Below, one piece after another: positions 52,152 through 64,000 of a DNA stretch of 64,000 nucleotides. Position 1 is the first letter of the stretch. Every line of letters starts with the position of its first letter. The stretch is from positions 18,404,001-18,468,000 of the forward strand of contig CM072861.1 in NCBI GenBank assembly GCA_036937835.1, written 5' to 3'. Position numbers and translations under genes: made by a program. Under the pieces are notes generated by a model. It saw only the letters and a program-made list of their open reading frames with translations, was not told the DNA's origin and ran no database searches. This DNA comes from Pampus argenteus (taxonomy: Eukaryota > Chordata > Actinopteri > Scombriformes > Stromateidae).

Positions 52152-54450
52152 GAATTAAGAGGGCATGCTCATAGTGGGCTTCCTTGAAGCATTTAACATG
52201 TACACAATAAAATGTCTTTTAACTTGCATTCTTGTCTGCGTTCTGTATAAGAACAGGCATTTGTGTCTTTAAAGCTCTCTATATACTCCAAGCTTTTTTT
52301 TACAGCAGTGTAATGTTTAATAGGCGTAGAAATACAGTATAATGTCAGTGCTCTGCTAGTGTTAACCTGCCTGTCTGGAGATCAACCTCCTACCCACGAG
52401 GCAGAGAGGGGACTTCACACTCTCCCTGCCCAGCTTCCTGCTCTCCTGCATGGAGGAGGAGACGGGGGCGAGGGGGGGTGCTTTAGGGAGACGGAGACCC
52501 AAGATGGGGCCAACACCCCCCAGGGCTGCAATGGTTTTTAAAGCCATAATAAATCAGACAGGAAGCTTGCAGCTACCTATGTAATCTGTCGCCACAGGAA
52601 GAATACATGGGCCATGTAAGATCAATTAATGACCATTTTAAAACAATAAATGCATGAAATTTGTTTTCATAAGCGGTCTCATTTTAGATTTGTTTCGCTG
52701 TACAGGCTGTAGGCAAGTTTTGTGTGTATTAATATGTTGGCGCAATGAGTTCTGTGTGTGCACGTGTGTGTCTCTTCTTCCTTGCACTGCTTTTATATAT
52801 GTTTCTATTCTTATATTCTTCTCAAACCACAGGAGAAAGTGTACAATTTTTAAATTAAAAAATACGTTCTGTCCTGCTGCTGCATGGAGTCAAGTAGCTT
52901 GATGCTCTCCCTCTCCTCCTTCCTTCTTTTCCTTGCAGCCTGCTTTCTATTTCCCACTATATCACAGACTGCACAGATCGTCTTGTGGATGGTTACTTTT
53001 ATCCTTCAGTCGATGTGTCTGTTATTCTCTCTGGCCACTGTTGGAGGAGCATAAAAATGAGAGACTGTTCTTGATATCTTGTTCTTATTTGGAAGATGAT
53101 CTTGGAGAGCTTGAGTGTGTTCAGTTTATTTGTAGAAGAAGACGGGAATGCTGCCTCTTGGATAGTTGGAGATATTTAGTTTGACGTCTCTGATGTTGTG
53201 TGTCTTTTTGAAGTTCTTAAAGTTGGCGGATGATTAAGTGTGTTGTAGGTTTGGGTTTAGTTTAAAGTGCTTTTGGATGAATGGGCTACGTTCTCCAGGT
53301 TTGGTTGCACTAACTATTTGTTAATCCATCACTATATTTGTGTGTGTGTACATATCTTTCTTATGTACATACAAATCTTAGTAACCGCTAGCCAGTTACA
53401 AACTCCTGATTTAATTAAATGGGATGCATCAATAAAAGTAATAAATATCATAGCTAGTAAAGACTTTAGTAATGTGGTTGGTTGCAAGAAAAAATCTGTT
53501 GCACCATCCAATCAAAAGTAATTAACAGTAAACACGGGTTGTGTCCAAAATCACTCATTCGTTCACGTATTCGCTAACCCTAGACATGCAGTGCACTATG
53601 TAGAAAATAGGAAATGATTATTAGCATAATCTTTATTTGAAGTGTTTTTGTATCTTTCAGGAAATATAACTTAAAATCAGTTCATTAAATATTATGACAT
53701 ATGGTCAGCTATATATACGACCTTTTTGACTTTTTAATCTAAAGGTGTCAGACGTCTCAGTGTGTGTGTGGCCCCTCTTGACCATTGGTTAGTACGCGTG
53801 TGCATATCCACATACACACAAACCACATCCAGCTCTCCTCACGTCCTGACCCTCCCTCAGTCTCTCATCAACTTTCTTATTAAAGTTAGCTTTTTGAAAC
53901 CACAGTGTTTAACAGCAGGACCGACATTCTTCTTTTTGAAAAATAAACAGCTGATCACAGGCCGGCCAGTCAGCAGCCCCCAAAGGGCCACGAGGACCTC
54001 AGGAACACACAGAGTAGCAAAGGGCAGTGAAGCCCGGGAATATGCTGCACACACTCAAACCAACCACTTTCAGAGCAGACAGACTCATGAAGCCGTGATA
54101 GTTACAACACTGGTTCATAGAAGACATTGCTGGATGAAATTATCTAAATCCACTGGACATATCATATTAGCTGTCAGAGTTGAGGTCATTAGAAGCGGGA
54201 AAAGGAGGAAACATGATTGTAATCATTTTGAAGGATTTCACATGCATGTGTTCATATTTAAGCATCGGATTATAGGCCGTCACCTCTTGGCTAGATGTGG
54301 AAAAAGTTGTTTCCAATGAAGCAACAGCTATGCAGAGCCTGTTTTATAATCACATCATTATAATGGAGGAAGTATTATTTATGGATTTGAATGTTTTCAT
54401 ACTCATGCATAGCTCAATATAGTGATGGAAGGATACAGAAACAAAGAATA

Positions 54451-54476
54451 CACACACACACACACACACACACACA
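54451..54476. repeat. (CA)n microsatellite
   Basis: About 13 CA units. Confidence 0.9.
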
Positions 54477-57428
54477 ACAAAAACAGCACAGGTAAACATC
54501 CTTGAGACACATTTTTGAGAAAATATTAAAATATGCAAAAGTGAAGTTTTAACTGCGTTAATAGATAAATCAATATACCGTGCGAGAAGAACATTTGAGG
54601 AGGGTTCGTTGAGATATCAATCATCTGAAAAACACACGACATCAAAGTAGAACTTGATTTAGGAGAACATCTGATTCGCCGCTTTTCATACAGTAATTCT
54701 TTGTCTGAAGCACAAGATTTCAAAACAAGTGTTTTTCAGCGGACTGGCATGCATCAAAAGCATCCAGCGGTGTGTTAAACCACCGGGAACATAATTCATT
54801 TCAAAAGACTTGGACTGATTTAAGAGCATCACCCGCAGAATCATTCATGGTGTTTCTGGAGCCACACAATCTCTAAACGTAGCAGATGGCTTTTTAGAAC
54901 GGTTAGATTTAATGCAAAACAGGATTTTTACTATTCGGTAATTATTTTTTATGTCCATGTCATTTAAGCATTTGTATTCAATGGCGTTGTCATGTCAGAG
55001 GATGATAAAACTTTTCATCACTTTTAGTGAATTTAAGTAGTTGCCAAAAAAACGTAAAATTTTAAATAATAAAATATGAGCATTAAAAGAAATATGAAGA
55101 ATAATATGCAGAAGTAGTCCGGTTGAGAGCAAACGAGAGTGACAAGAGCTTAAAGAGCAGCGCTGGGAGCGGACACGGTGCCAAATGTGGAAGCTATTAT
55201 GATGTTTTCTTTAATTATCACAAGTGGCAGGTGACAAGGTGAATAGACTTTTAATGGGGGAGCAGAAAAAACCTCTTTAACACCAGCATGTGTCTGGCTG
55301 GCCAACACCACTGTGAGGCCACACAATCCCTCACTTTACTGCAGTATGTGCCTGAAAGTTTAATAATTGATCAGAATTTACAGGAGGCATAGACAATAAA
55401 AAGCCCGATCAGATGGTTTTTTTTACAAAAGGTCTGATTCCAAGATGGAAAAATAATGGCATCACTTGAATTCTCTGACAAACTTGTAAAGTGCATAAAC
55501 CGGCTTTGATTGAAATCCCACCATCAGTTAAACTGTCCCGTGCGGATCCAGATCCATATAAACACTCCAAGTTTTCAGTATCAATCTTTTAGTTGGCATT
55601 TACAAACCAGTTAATCCATCAGGAATGCAGGGAGGCTGAATCCAGCTGCAGGACGGGACTCGTGTGAACGCGCCTGGATTTATTGGACAGATAGCATCTC
55701 TGGATGGATCAGAGGTTATCACCCATCCCTCTGTCCCTCCCAGACACACACACACACACAGCAGAGTGGCCAATCAAAATATTTCTTCTTGGGATCTAAA
55801 AACGAGTGTTGGAAGTGTGAACCGAGCACCGGCGATCCAGATGGTCTCACGTAGCCGAATGTGCTCCTGCTCGGTGCAAAAGAGCCCCTCGATGGGCTCG
55901 TCACTCTCCCAGCACCTCTTTAATGAGAGCCGAACTCGTAAAACTGGGCCTGAGGCCTTTGAACGAGCCCTCAGCATCACTGCTCCATGTTATTCTGTCA
56001 TAACACGGCATCGAGGGCATGTCTGAGTGGAGTGCGGGATAGCTCTCAGCAACTTAACACCAATGCTTGTGGTGGGGGGGTGTATTTACATGTGGTGTGC
56101 CTGCTTTCTCTCTCAGTTTGACCTTTTCAAATGTATGTCTCTGTCTTTTTGTCCCTTATTTTTTCTCCCTGTGTCCCAATCCTCTTTTACAAACGATACA
56201 GCTGTCTCTCTCTGTTTCCTACTCTCCATCCTTGTCTCTATTTATGATTTTGAGGAGTGTATATTTAAGGCAGGCTCTGGGATCTGGATGGCCTGAGGCG
56301 TCTGTATCTCCACAGTGGGTCAGTCTATTTTCAGTGTGTATACATTAACCTAACGTTCAGCCAGGAGTGAGGTGAGGGGACGGAGATGGTTATCACACAT
56401 ACTGTAAACATACACTGAAGAGATGCATGTGGGTGTTCACAGGGTAAGTGGGCACTCCCTCAGGTGTGCCTTTCCAAAAGAACTAATTTCCTGACTTTAT
56501 AGCTACCAGAGAGCCACGAGAGTCAGTTGTCACTGGCAGCTCTATTTGCTGAGACAGAGAAAACCTACTTTGTAGCCCACAGGCCTCGTAAGTTACAACC
56601 CTGCTATGGAATTAGAAATTTGAAAGACCAGATAATGACATATTTGCCTTTCTAATAAAAGGAACTATGAATCATCAGAGGTCTTGGTCATTTTTTGAGA
56701 AAATTTTAAAACAAGGCAGAAACAAAAAAAAAACGGTGGGTATAAGTTCAAAACCGCAAATGGCAGGAGCTCCATTAAGACATGCCGTTTTCTTTGTTTA
56801 CAGCCATATGTAACACATCTACAGCTTAACATCGAGCCACAGTGGCTGCAGTTAAACTTCATTATCAACTTCATTTTGTGTGAAACAGCTTTGCCAAAGC
56901 CCATTGATGGGTTACTTCACTCCACTGAGGTTTCTCTGACACTGATTCGGAGGATTTTTGCACATAGTCATTACCCGGCTGCGTGGATGTCAGAGCATGA
57001 TTGCAATAATGTTACACCAGAATTATCCTGCCTCACTGAATCCGATCATCGCCTACGCTGAAGCTCGGGTACCGATCTGTACGTGTGTGTGTGCCAGCAG
57101 TTGTGTGTGTGTGTGTGCACGGTTACAGCAAACAGTGTGATAATGGGTGCTAAATAAGTGTTAATGAGTGCACAGTGTTGGACACACACCACAACTTGCT
57201 GCTGTTAAATTGAAATACTGTCGGTTTCTGTCGCTCTTTCCACTGTTGAGTATCGAAGTGCCTGAGCCAGATGGGTGGGAGCAAAGGATGGAGTTGAAGT
57301 GCGAGGAAATGGAGAAACTTGGTATACTGAAATATACTGCACATGTTGAAACTTTCTGAATTGGCCTACCATCTGTTTTTTACATATCAAGCGAGCATTT
57401 GTGTACGTCTGCATTTTTTGTTGCAATG

Positions 57429-57530
57429 TTTGTGTGTGTGTGTGTGTGTGTGGGCCTGCACGCTGGCCCACATTGCGTCTTTTCTCTGTGTGTCCGTTCT
57501 CCTGCACGTGTGTGTGTGTGTGTGTGTGTT
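57429..57530. repeat. Two (GT)n microsatellites
   Basis: GT tracts at 57429-57452 and 57508-57530 flank about 55 bases of unique sequence. The overlapping frames rich in Cys-Val or His-Thr are translations of these tracts. Confidence 0.9.
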
Positions 57531-58096
57531 CCTACGTTTCTGCATACCATCCAGCAGCCCATCTCCATTGCCAGACTTCTTATCTCCATATTTGCTGTTT
57601 CACTCAGAATCATAATAAAATGAGTCCTGAATGCAATTTCAGAGCCAGGAGAGTATATCACAGATGTCCAGTCAGCTCGGGTTACAGTGGAATAACTGGG
57701 TTGAACATGTGGACAATCTATCAGGTCCACCATCTCAGTTTCCTCTTATTCTCTCATTTTCTCTCTGACTGCATTCAAACTTTTTCTCTCTCCATTTTTT
57801 TTAATGTTTCCCTCTACTTTCTTCACATCTGGTAGTTCAGGTTCTCCACTCTCAGCCCACAAATGCAGCTCTTATTTTGCTCAGATTTAGCGTCTAGCTG
57901 GAAACCTGAAGGTGTTGAAGCATTAGATGTGTGTGAATGTGACCTAATGATTGCATAGTTAAGCTTGTGTTTGTTAGTGTGTTTTTTGTGCCTGCTACAA
58001 ACCAGTTGACACAGTATCTCAGTTCAGGAGCTGCAGCTTTGACACATCATAAAGAATAGTGCTGCTGCGGTTTAACACGGCAGAGACAACAAATGC

Positions 58097-58097
<1 letters not shown>

Positions 58098-58127
<30 letters not shown>
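58098..58127. repeat. (CA)n microsatellite
   Basis: About 14 CA units. Confidence 0.9.
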
Positions 58128-58131
<4 letters not shown>

Positions 58132-61100
58132 CAACATATACCCAAACGCAAGTTTTGATGATGCTGTACTTGCTGTTAATACAACTTAAATCCAGGCACC
58201 AGAGATGCACTATTGGAAGCGAACAGGTCCTTTTTGGGTCTTGTTTATTTATTTGGAGTGTTTTCACATGTCCATGTGGTTCTGATTGTGTGATTTGGAA
58301 CCAGGACAAAGGCGAAGACGAGTACATAGAGAGAGTCAGGAGTGTCAGAGAGACTAATGTGTACAACATGATTCTGATGAATAGAAATACGAGAAAGATG
58401 TATGCGAAGGGTACATATGAAATCTAATATTACAATTTGTTTCATTGTCTTTCTGTCTTTTTAGATCGTACTGTCTCGTCTCAATAAGCACGTATGCCAT
58501 TATTGCGACACTGCCTTGGCATGCGGGGCCCGTCTGCTCCGATCCCCATATGATTCCCTTTTAAACAATGACTTTGGCTGTTTAAAGCACAGATTAAACC
58601 AAAATAATATATACATTTACACAACTGCCTAAATTGGTGCTTAAATAGGGAACTTGTTTATAACACACAATGGACCTATAAGGAGATCTAACCCGAATTA
58701 AGCTGCTCGTCAATAAAAACACGTTGCTGAGAGTCACAGCCAAACCGCCAGTGCAAAGTACTCCTCTAATGCAGTTTTAATTGTGAGAATTGGCTTGAGC
58801 TGCTGCGTCCTCAGTCTAGCGAGCAATAAAGTCAACACACAAGAGGGGAGGAAAATACGGCTGATGAAATTAGCGAGGATAATTAAGATTTTGTTTGTCA
58901 GAGGCGCCAAGATGGGAGTTTTTTTAAAGAATCATATGTATTTGTTGTATGCTTTGAATGTTTTTATGCAGTGTGATCCGAGCCCAGTGCATCTGTGATG
59001 TCACTGCTGAGTGACGGCTGTGCGCCTGTAGCCTGTAAACCTAGCCTAATCAGTTTTGTTCCGCTGGTGGGGGAAACATCCATATAAACTTACTTCATAA
59101 TTGTTTATTTTTTTCCATGGAAGCACACAGCACACGTGACCTTTCACCCTGACATATTTTTAGCTTAAGATATCCTATGATTTAGCACACAGGGATTTAC
59201 ACCACATATTTCTTATCGCTGTCTGTCTGTGCCAGTCTCCTCCCCAAAGACGCCAGAATGCTGCTGTATTTCACAGAAAATCCTCCATCATAGCCTCCTG
59301 TTTCATCCTTTTATTCCTGTTTTCCAATAGTGCAGACCGGGTTTTTACCATTTGTACCTGGCACATTTGGGAAACGGGAATCCTGCTGATCCTATTTGAC
59401 AAGCAGATGTCTAAGGCGGAGACGTCTTTACTGGTACTCCATATCCTGTTGATTTATCTGTGGCAGATGTTTTGATCAAATCAGACAATCGTGACATGAA
59501 ATTTGTCTGTCTGGTACACCAATTAATATGCTGGGAAGATTAGCTGATTTTATTTGGCCTAATTATGTATGAAATCTCTGTTTTCACATCTCTCTATCTC
59601 TGTCTCCGTTTCCTGCTCTCTCTGAAAGACGGACAACAGTAAATGGAGCCTTGATACCCAGATGCTTATCTTTCCTGTCCTGGATTTTTGCTCTGTGCAC
59701 TTATGAATGTCTGTGTGTGTGCGTGTGTGTGTGTGTGTTTCTGTATGTGCAGGTTATATTTATACGTGTACATACGTTGGTGGTCAAAGCAGGTGAAATA
59801 CAAGACATTGCTTGTGGTTTCTTTGTCTGTTGGTGTTATAAAGAGGACAGAAGGGGGTGACTGCAGGAGATCGGAGGGGGTAAGAGGGGTGTGTGTGTAG
59901 CCCAGGCAAACAGGCCAGATAAGATCAGAGTGGAGGGAGCTCAGCTGGAAGCCTTCCTGAGTTGACCCCTTTTCTCCGCCTCTCTCACATTCCTCCGAAC
60001 CCGTCCTCTGCCCTCTTTCTCCCCGTCCTGCTTCACCACATCTTTTCACTCCCCAGTCCCCTGCGGACTATCGCTCCATCCATTGTTCTTTATTTTTCAA
60101 ACAATATTTTGGAGTTTCTTCAGGTCTGTGTGGTGTCTCCCCTCCTTTCCTTTCCTTTACATCTTTCTCCTCCTCCTCCTCCTCCTCCTCTCTCGGCAGG
60201 GCCTCAGTAAAGTGGGGTCAGCCTTTAACATGTAATGCTATGTCTTTCCTCTCTTTCTACCTTGATCTTTGACCACATTCATTAATACTAGCCTTTCTAA
60301 ACTGACCGATCGCCTTTCATGTTTTCCCCTGGGTCATGTCTTAGACACGACAGTAGACCTAACATTTCAAAGTAAGGCCTCTACACCGGGCCGTGTATGC
60401 TTTTTTTTTTGTGCGAATTTACATTTAATGGGTCTGTGAGTTTAATAGGATCAAGACAAAGCAAAACTAGTGCAAAGCAGCTGTGCTTGTTATTTTTTGT
60501 GACCTAATTTAATATCATGTAGAAAAAAAACCATTACGGTTAGTGCCATTCATCATGAGTGAGAGACAACTGAATGTCTTTGTTCTGCCGCGAAAAAAAA
60601 AGTCTTAAAATGAAAATACGACATGAGGAAGATGAAAAGGGGGAGAAATATGAAACTCCCGCCGTCAGTAATGTCTTGGTATGATTGTCATATATATTTA
60701 GCTCAGTGTAGATGGCAACACAAAGACAGCTGTTGTTGCTGGCTCACTTCTATTTTAGCTGTGGTCCTTTCTGTCACTTTAACCAGACCCATATCTGTAA
60801 ATAGTCTGCGCTGGTGACAGACTGTTGAGGCAGATCGCACGCTGCAGAAGCCAAATGTTATCTTCAGATATTAATACAACGTATGCAGGGTTTTAGGGAT
60901 CTAATAACCCAAATGAACTAAACTCAATCTCAGGGTCAGGTTTAGATGTTTGCTTCAGGCAACAAACGGCATCACTGGTGGTGTTTGTCCTGTCTTCTTC
61001 CAATAACTTTGAAACCTCTTGACCTTTTAGCAAAAGGGGAGCCCCATAATCTCTCCTGCAGTAAGCTTTAAACTCTAAACAAGTCCTGTTTAGTGTGTCC

Positions 61101-62962
61101 AAAACAGGATGCCAGGAGTGCAACCCTCCCCCTCCTCCTCCTCCTCTTACTCCTCCTCCACCACCCACACCCTCTGGGGACTGGATTTCTGTCGGCACCA
61201 TGGCACTTTTTCAATCCAGAGGTGGAGTGGAGCGAGTAGGGTGAGTGATGGGGCGGATAAATACTGTTATGAGCAGAAGAAAGTAGAAAAGAAAGTCAAT
61301 CTGGCAAAAACATTTGGTTTAAAAAAAAACAAAAAACATTTGCAAATCAAGTGCTCAACAGTTGAAATAATAACTGAAATAATTTTTGTTGCATGATGCA
61401 TGAAAAGTGGTGCTTAATCAGCAGCTCATTAGCAATTTTGCCCCATTTTTCTTTTCACTTTTTATTAGGACTTTCTGAGCTGAGGACCTCCTTTACTCTA
61501 CAAAAGTTGAACTCGGCTCAACTTTTTCTGTAATGCAACGTGATGTCATCCAGCAAGGTGTCTATCGGCCAATCAGATATGTGCATGTTTACCCAGGTTC
61601 ATTTATAGCTTAAACTTTCCAAACATCAGACAATAAAATTATTGCCACTTTGACTATAAAGCACTGGTCAGTGTTTTGGTGTCTGATAAGCCTTCAGACT
61701 AATGAATCCAATATTCAAACTTGACTATTCGGATCGTATTTCATCATTTCACCAGTATCTGAAACAACAGATAAAAACTGCAGGTCTCAGTAAGGGTTAA
61801 GTGGTGACGGGGGGGTAGCGGGGGGATTGGATGAGGAGGGGGGGTCATGGAGCGTTGAGGGTTGCAGGACAGACCTGATCTGTTCACTCAGGGGGTCAAA
61901 TGCCCCTTCACAAAAACCAGATCAAATGACCCAACTTCAATGGTTCTGAAGTTGTCTGTCTGTCTTCTTGTCAGTCTTTCAGCATTTTGGTCTGTTTACA
62001 GGTCTGCCAACTGTCAATCATCAGTCACTTAGACTCTCATATGCACACACACACACACACATACATACACATTCTGCCCTGGCCCCTCAGACCAATATCT
62101 GACCCCAGGCGCTGATACAAGCCTCGACTATGTTTCATGTCCTGTTGGAGCCGAAACAAATTAGTGGAACTCTTTTCGGATCCATATACACAAAAAGACC
62201 CTGAGGAGGATCTAACCTAGTTAGAGAGCGCAAAGAAATATGTCTTAACCCAGGAGCCAGTATAAACAGGTATATATGAAAATGTACACAAAGACAAAGA
62301 TTGCGTGCCGACACATATATGCAGTAGAGAACATACCTGCACAGCCATGTAGCCATACTGTATGTGTGAATGTGATAGAAACACACACACACACACACAG
62401 ATTTTGGATGCAACCCAATAAACCCATGAGGAGGTCAGACACACACGGAGACACTGAGCTGACTGAACAGAAGTACGGGAGGCGCAGAAAGGAATAAGGA
62501 AAAAGAGGAAAACGAAGGGCATCTGTCCTGATCCCATCTTTCCTCCTCTCCCCTGAGGGACACAGAATGAGACTATTGTTGTCTGTCCTCTCTCTCCTCA
62601 CCCCAGCCGTCATTTATCCCCTTTTTCTCTTTTCATCCTATACACAACTGTACTCTTCACATAGTTTGGATACCCTATGTGATCGACATCGGGTGTGGAA
62701 AACAGGCCTGCTTCTTGCGTAGGAGATCCACACCATGCCCTTTTTCTCCTGCTGGTTGTGATTGTACGTGTGGTATTGGCTTCTTTAGTCTTGTGTACTG
62801 CGGTGTCACATTTTGTGCTATGTGGTGTGGTATTGTGGTAACACTGAGGGGACGGAGGGAGGGGGACCAGGCTCTTCTTTAAAGTGAATAAAAAGTCTTC
62901 AGAGTCGGTGAAATCCTGCTTTTCGTTCATGTTTTTTTTTCTCACACGCTTTGGCATAAACA

Positions 62963-62964
<2 letters not shown>

Positions 62965-63003
<39 letters not shown>
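62965..63003. repeat. (GT)n microsatellite
   Basis: About 19 GT units. The His-Thr run in the long minus-strand frame across this area is its translation. Confidence 0.9.
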
Positions 63004-63006
<3 letters not shown>

Positions 63007-63284
63007 AGGTACACTGACAGTCCTGTCTCTGATTTAGATGTTTTCTGCAAGTGCAGCCCATGTGTGCAGGGTATGATGCTACCTATGGAAGTGCACTCAC
63101 ACACTGCAGACATCTCCAGGAAAGCACCACTAACGTACGCTTTGACCAAAAGAATCTGCATCTGGCTGTCGTAATGAAGAACAGGGCCTCCTCCTCTGAG
63201 CAAGCATGGAGGACATTTACTGGATCCTTTTTTGAAAGTAAAGTTTAATACATGTTAATCAATTGAGGTAATCACAATCAGACT

Positions 63285-63535
63285 GTGTTGGTCGGTCAGT
63301 CCAGACTGAAATATCTCAAGTATTGAATGGATTGTCATGAAACACACACTCATAGTAAGGAGAGCATGACTTGTGATCTTGTGACTTCAGCTTTGTGCCA
63401 CTAGCAGCATATATAACATCTACCTGATGGTTTGCAAAACATTCATGCTTCCTAGACGATGAATCCCAATGACGTTCTTCAACAATCTTCTGACTTTTTT
63501 CTCTACTGCCACCATGAGGTGTGTGTGTGTGTTGA
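63285..63535 (+). mobile_element. Dispersed teleost repeat, degraded
   Basis: Phrases such as CTGAAATATCTCAAGTATTG, ATGGATTGTCATGAAAC, GATGAATCCCAATGACGTTC and GCCACCATGAGG match, with substitutions, a non-coding repeat that is very common in percomorph fish. Part of the usual order is disrupted by unrelated bases at about 63355-63440. The class (SINE or non-autonomous DNA transposon) is not decided here. Confidence 0.6.
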
Positions 63536-64000
63536 GTAAAACAAGAAACTTGCGACCGACAGATTTTTGTTTCTTTTATATTGATGGGCAAATTCTCAAC
63601 TCAATCGCATCTTAGGAGCCTCCATCAAGCCCGGTTCTTGTCAGTTTCTTAAATCCTTTGTTTGACTGGGTTTAGCCAGAGCGGGGCTTCACGAAAACCA
63701 CCGCTGTCACTTTCAATTGACGGGATCTCGGTTGTCGTTCGATTGGTGCTTGGCTCTTTTTGAGCTGTGATTCAGTCAAGATGTTTCCACTGCAAAGAAC
63801 TGTAACAGTATAATGCCATAATGAGGTTGCCAGCACTGTTGACTGTACACACACACACACACCTGCAAAGCACTCTGGGAGGGCTGGGATTCTCATTAGT
63901 TGGATCAGGTCTCTTTTCTACAGAGCTGTTAATACCGTTCTTCTGGCTCGTCACTTTTCTGATTTCTCAACAATTCTCTTCTTTTCTCTTCTCTTCTATC

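Larger units (their letters stand above)
48800..64000 (+). other. col23a1: Probable col23a1 intron 2 (non-coding to window end)
   Basis: No Gly-X-Y coding exon and no other convincing gene was found on either strand over 15 kb. Microsatellites lie at 49505-49545 (GT), 52109-52151 (AT then GT), 54451-54476 (CA), 57429-57452 and 57508-57530 (GT), 58098-58127 (CA) and 62965-63003 (GT). A dispersed fish repeat is at 63285-63535. A PBX-MEIS-type CTGTCAATCA is at 62011-62020. A long intron here agrees with the very large 5' introns of mammalian COL23A1. Confidence 0.6.

Noticed and set aside
53762..54319. 185 aa + strand frame in the col23a1 intron
   Set aside because: It does not start with ATG, its composition is random-like, and no motif or family was recognised.
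55664..56026. 120 aa + strand frame in the col23a1 intron
   Set aside because: No ATG-led conserved domain, no splice context fitting col23a1, and a His-Thr repeat inside; not supported as a gene.
62610..63203. 197 aa minus-strand open frame, among the longest in the window
   Set aside because: It crosses a (GT)n tract, has no recognisable domain and mixed composition, and lies within the probable col23a1 intron; chance read-through is more likely.

Overview
The window is animal nuclear DNA, almost certainly from a ray-finned (teleost) fish. Coding sequence is split into short exons with GT/AG introns, AATAAA poly(A) signals follow the genes, and intergenic DNA is AT-rich and crowded with (CA/GT)n microsatellites. 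The predicted proteins closely match vertebrate families. The order clk4 then col23a1 on one strand, with rasgef1c nearby, mirrors human 5q35 as I recall it. No bacterial, viral or CRISPR features were seen, and no rRNA or tRNA gene was recognised.

Layout. 1-17.9 kb holds no recognisable gene: simple repeats plus a few candidate regulatory blocks. 17.9-18.3 kb is a GC-richer block ending in a good splice donor, the best candidate for the non-coding first exon of rasgef1c. 28.1-34.0 kb holds the 13 coding exons of rasgef1c (487 aa, +), with a roughly 2 kb 3'UTR. 36.4-40.0 kb is a local tandem duplication. It contains two intact single-exon tmem126a-like genes on the minus strand, separated by a decayed copy of the rasgef1c 3' end. 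40.2-46.9 kb is clk4 (+), a LAMMER dual-specificity kinase of 508 aa with 12 coding exons. 47.9-48.8 kb holds the first two exons of col23a1 (+), a membrane collagen. From 48.8 kb to the window end there is no coding sequence, consistent with a very long col23a1 intron 2.

The most interesting part is 32.8-40.0 kb. A segment from rasgef1c exon 7 to just upstream of tmem126a was duplicated. The second rasgef1c copy is broken (stop codon, lost exons). The two tmem126a copies differ at 29 of 205 residues, although the alignable non-coding flanks differ by only about 1-2% by hand count. A 5'-truncated LINE with target-site duplications sits 62 bp upstream of the second copy's start codon, and that copy has also lost an ETS-type promoter site. 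The duplication junction lies in an AT-rich imperfect palindrome. Other points are simple repeats fused to the rasgef1c exon 4 and exon 5 splice acceptors, a frame-breaking clk4 exon 4, and a Ser/Arg-rich clk4 C-terminal tail.

The genes do not form one pathway: a Rap/Ras exchange factor, a mitochondrial complex I assembly factor, a splicing kinase and a transmembrane collagen. Exon boundaries were set by hand from splice signals, reading phase and recalled family sequences. UTR limits and transcription starts are estimates.
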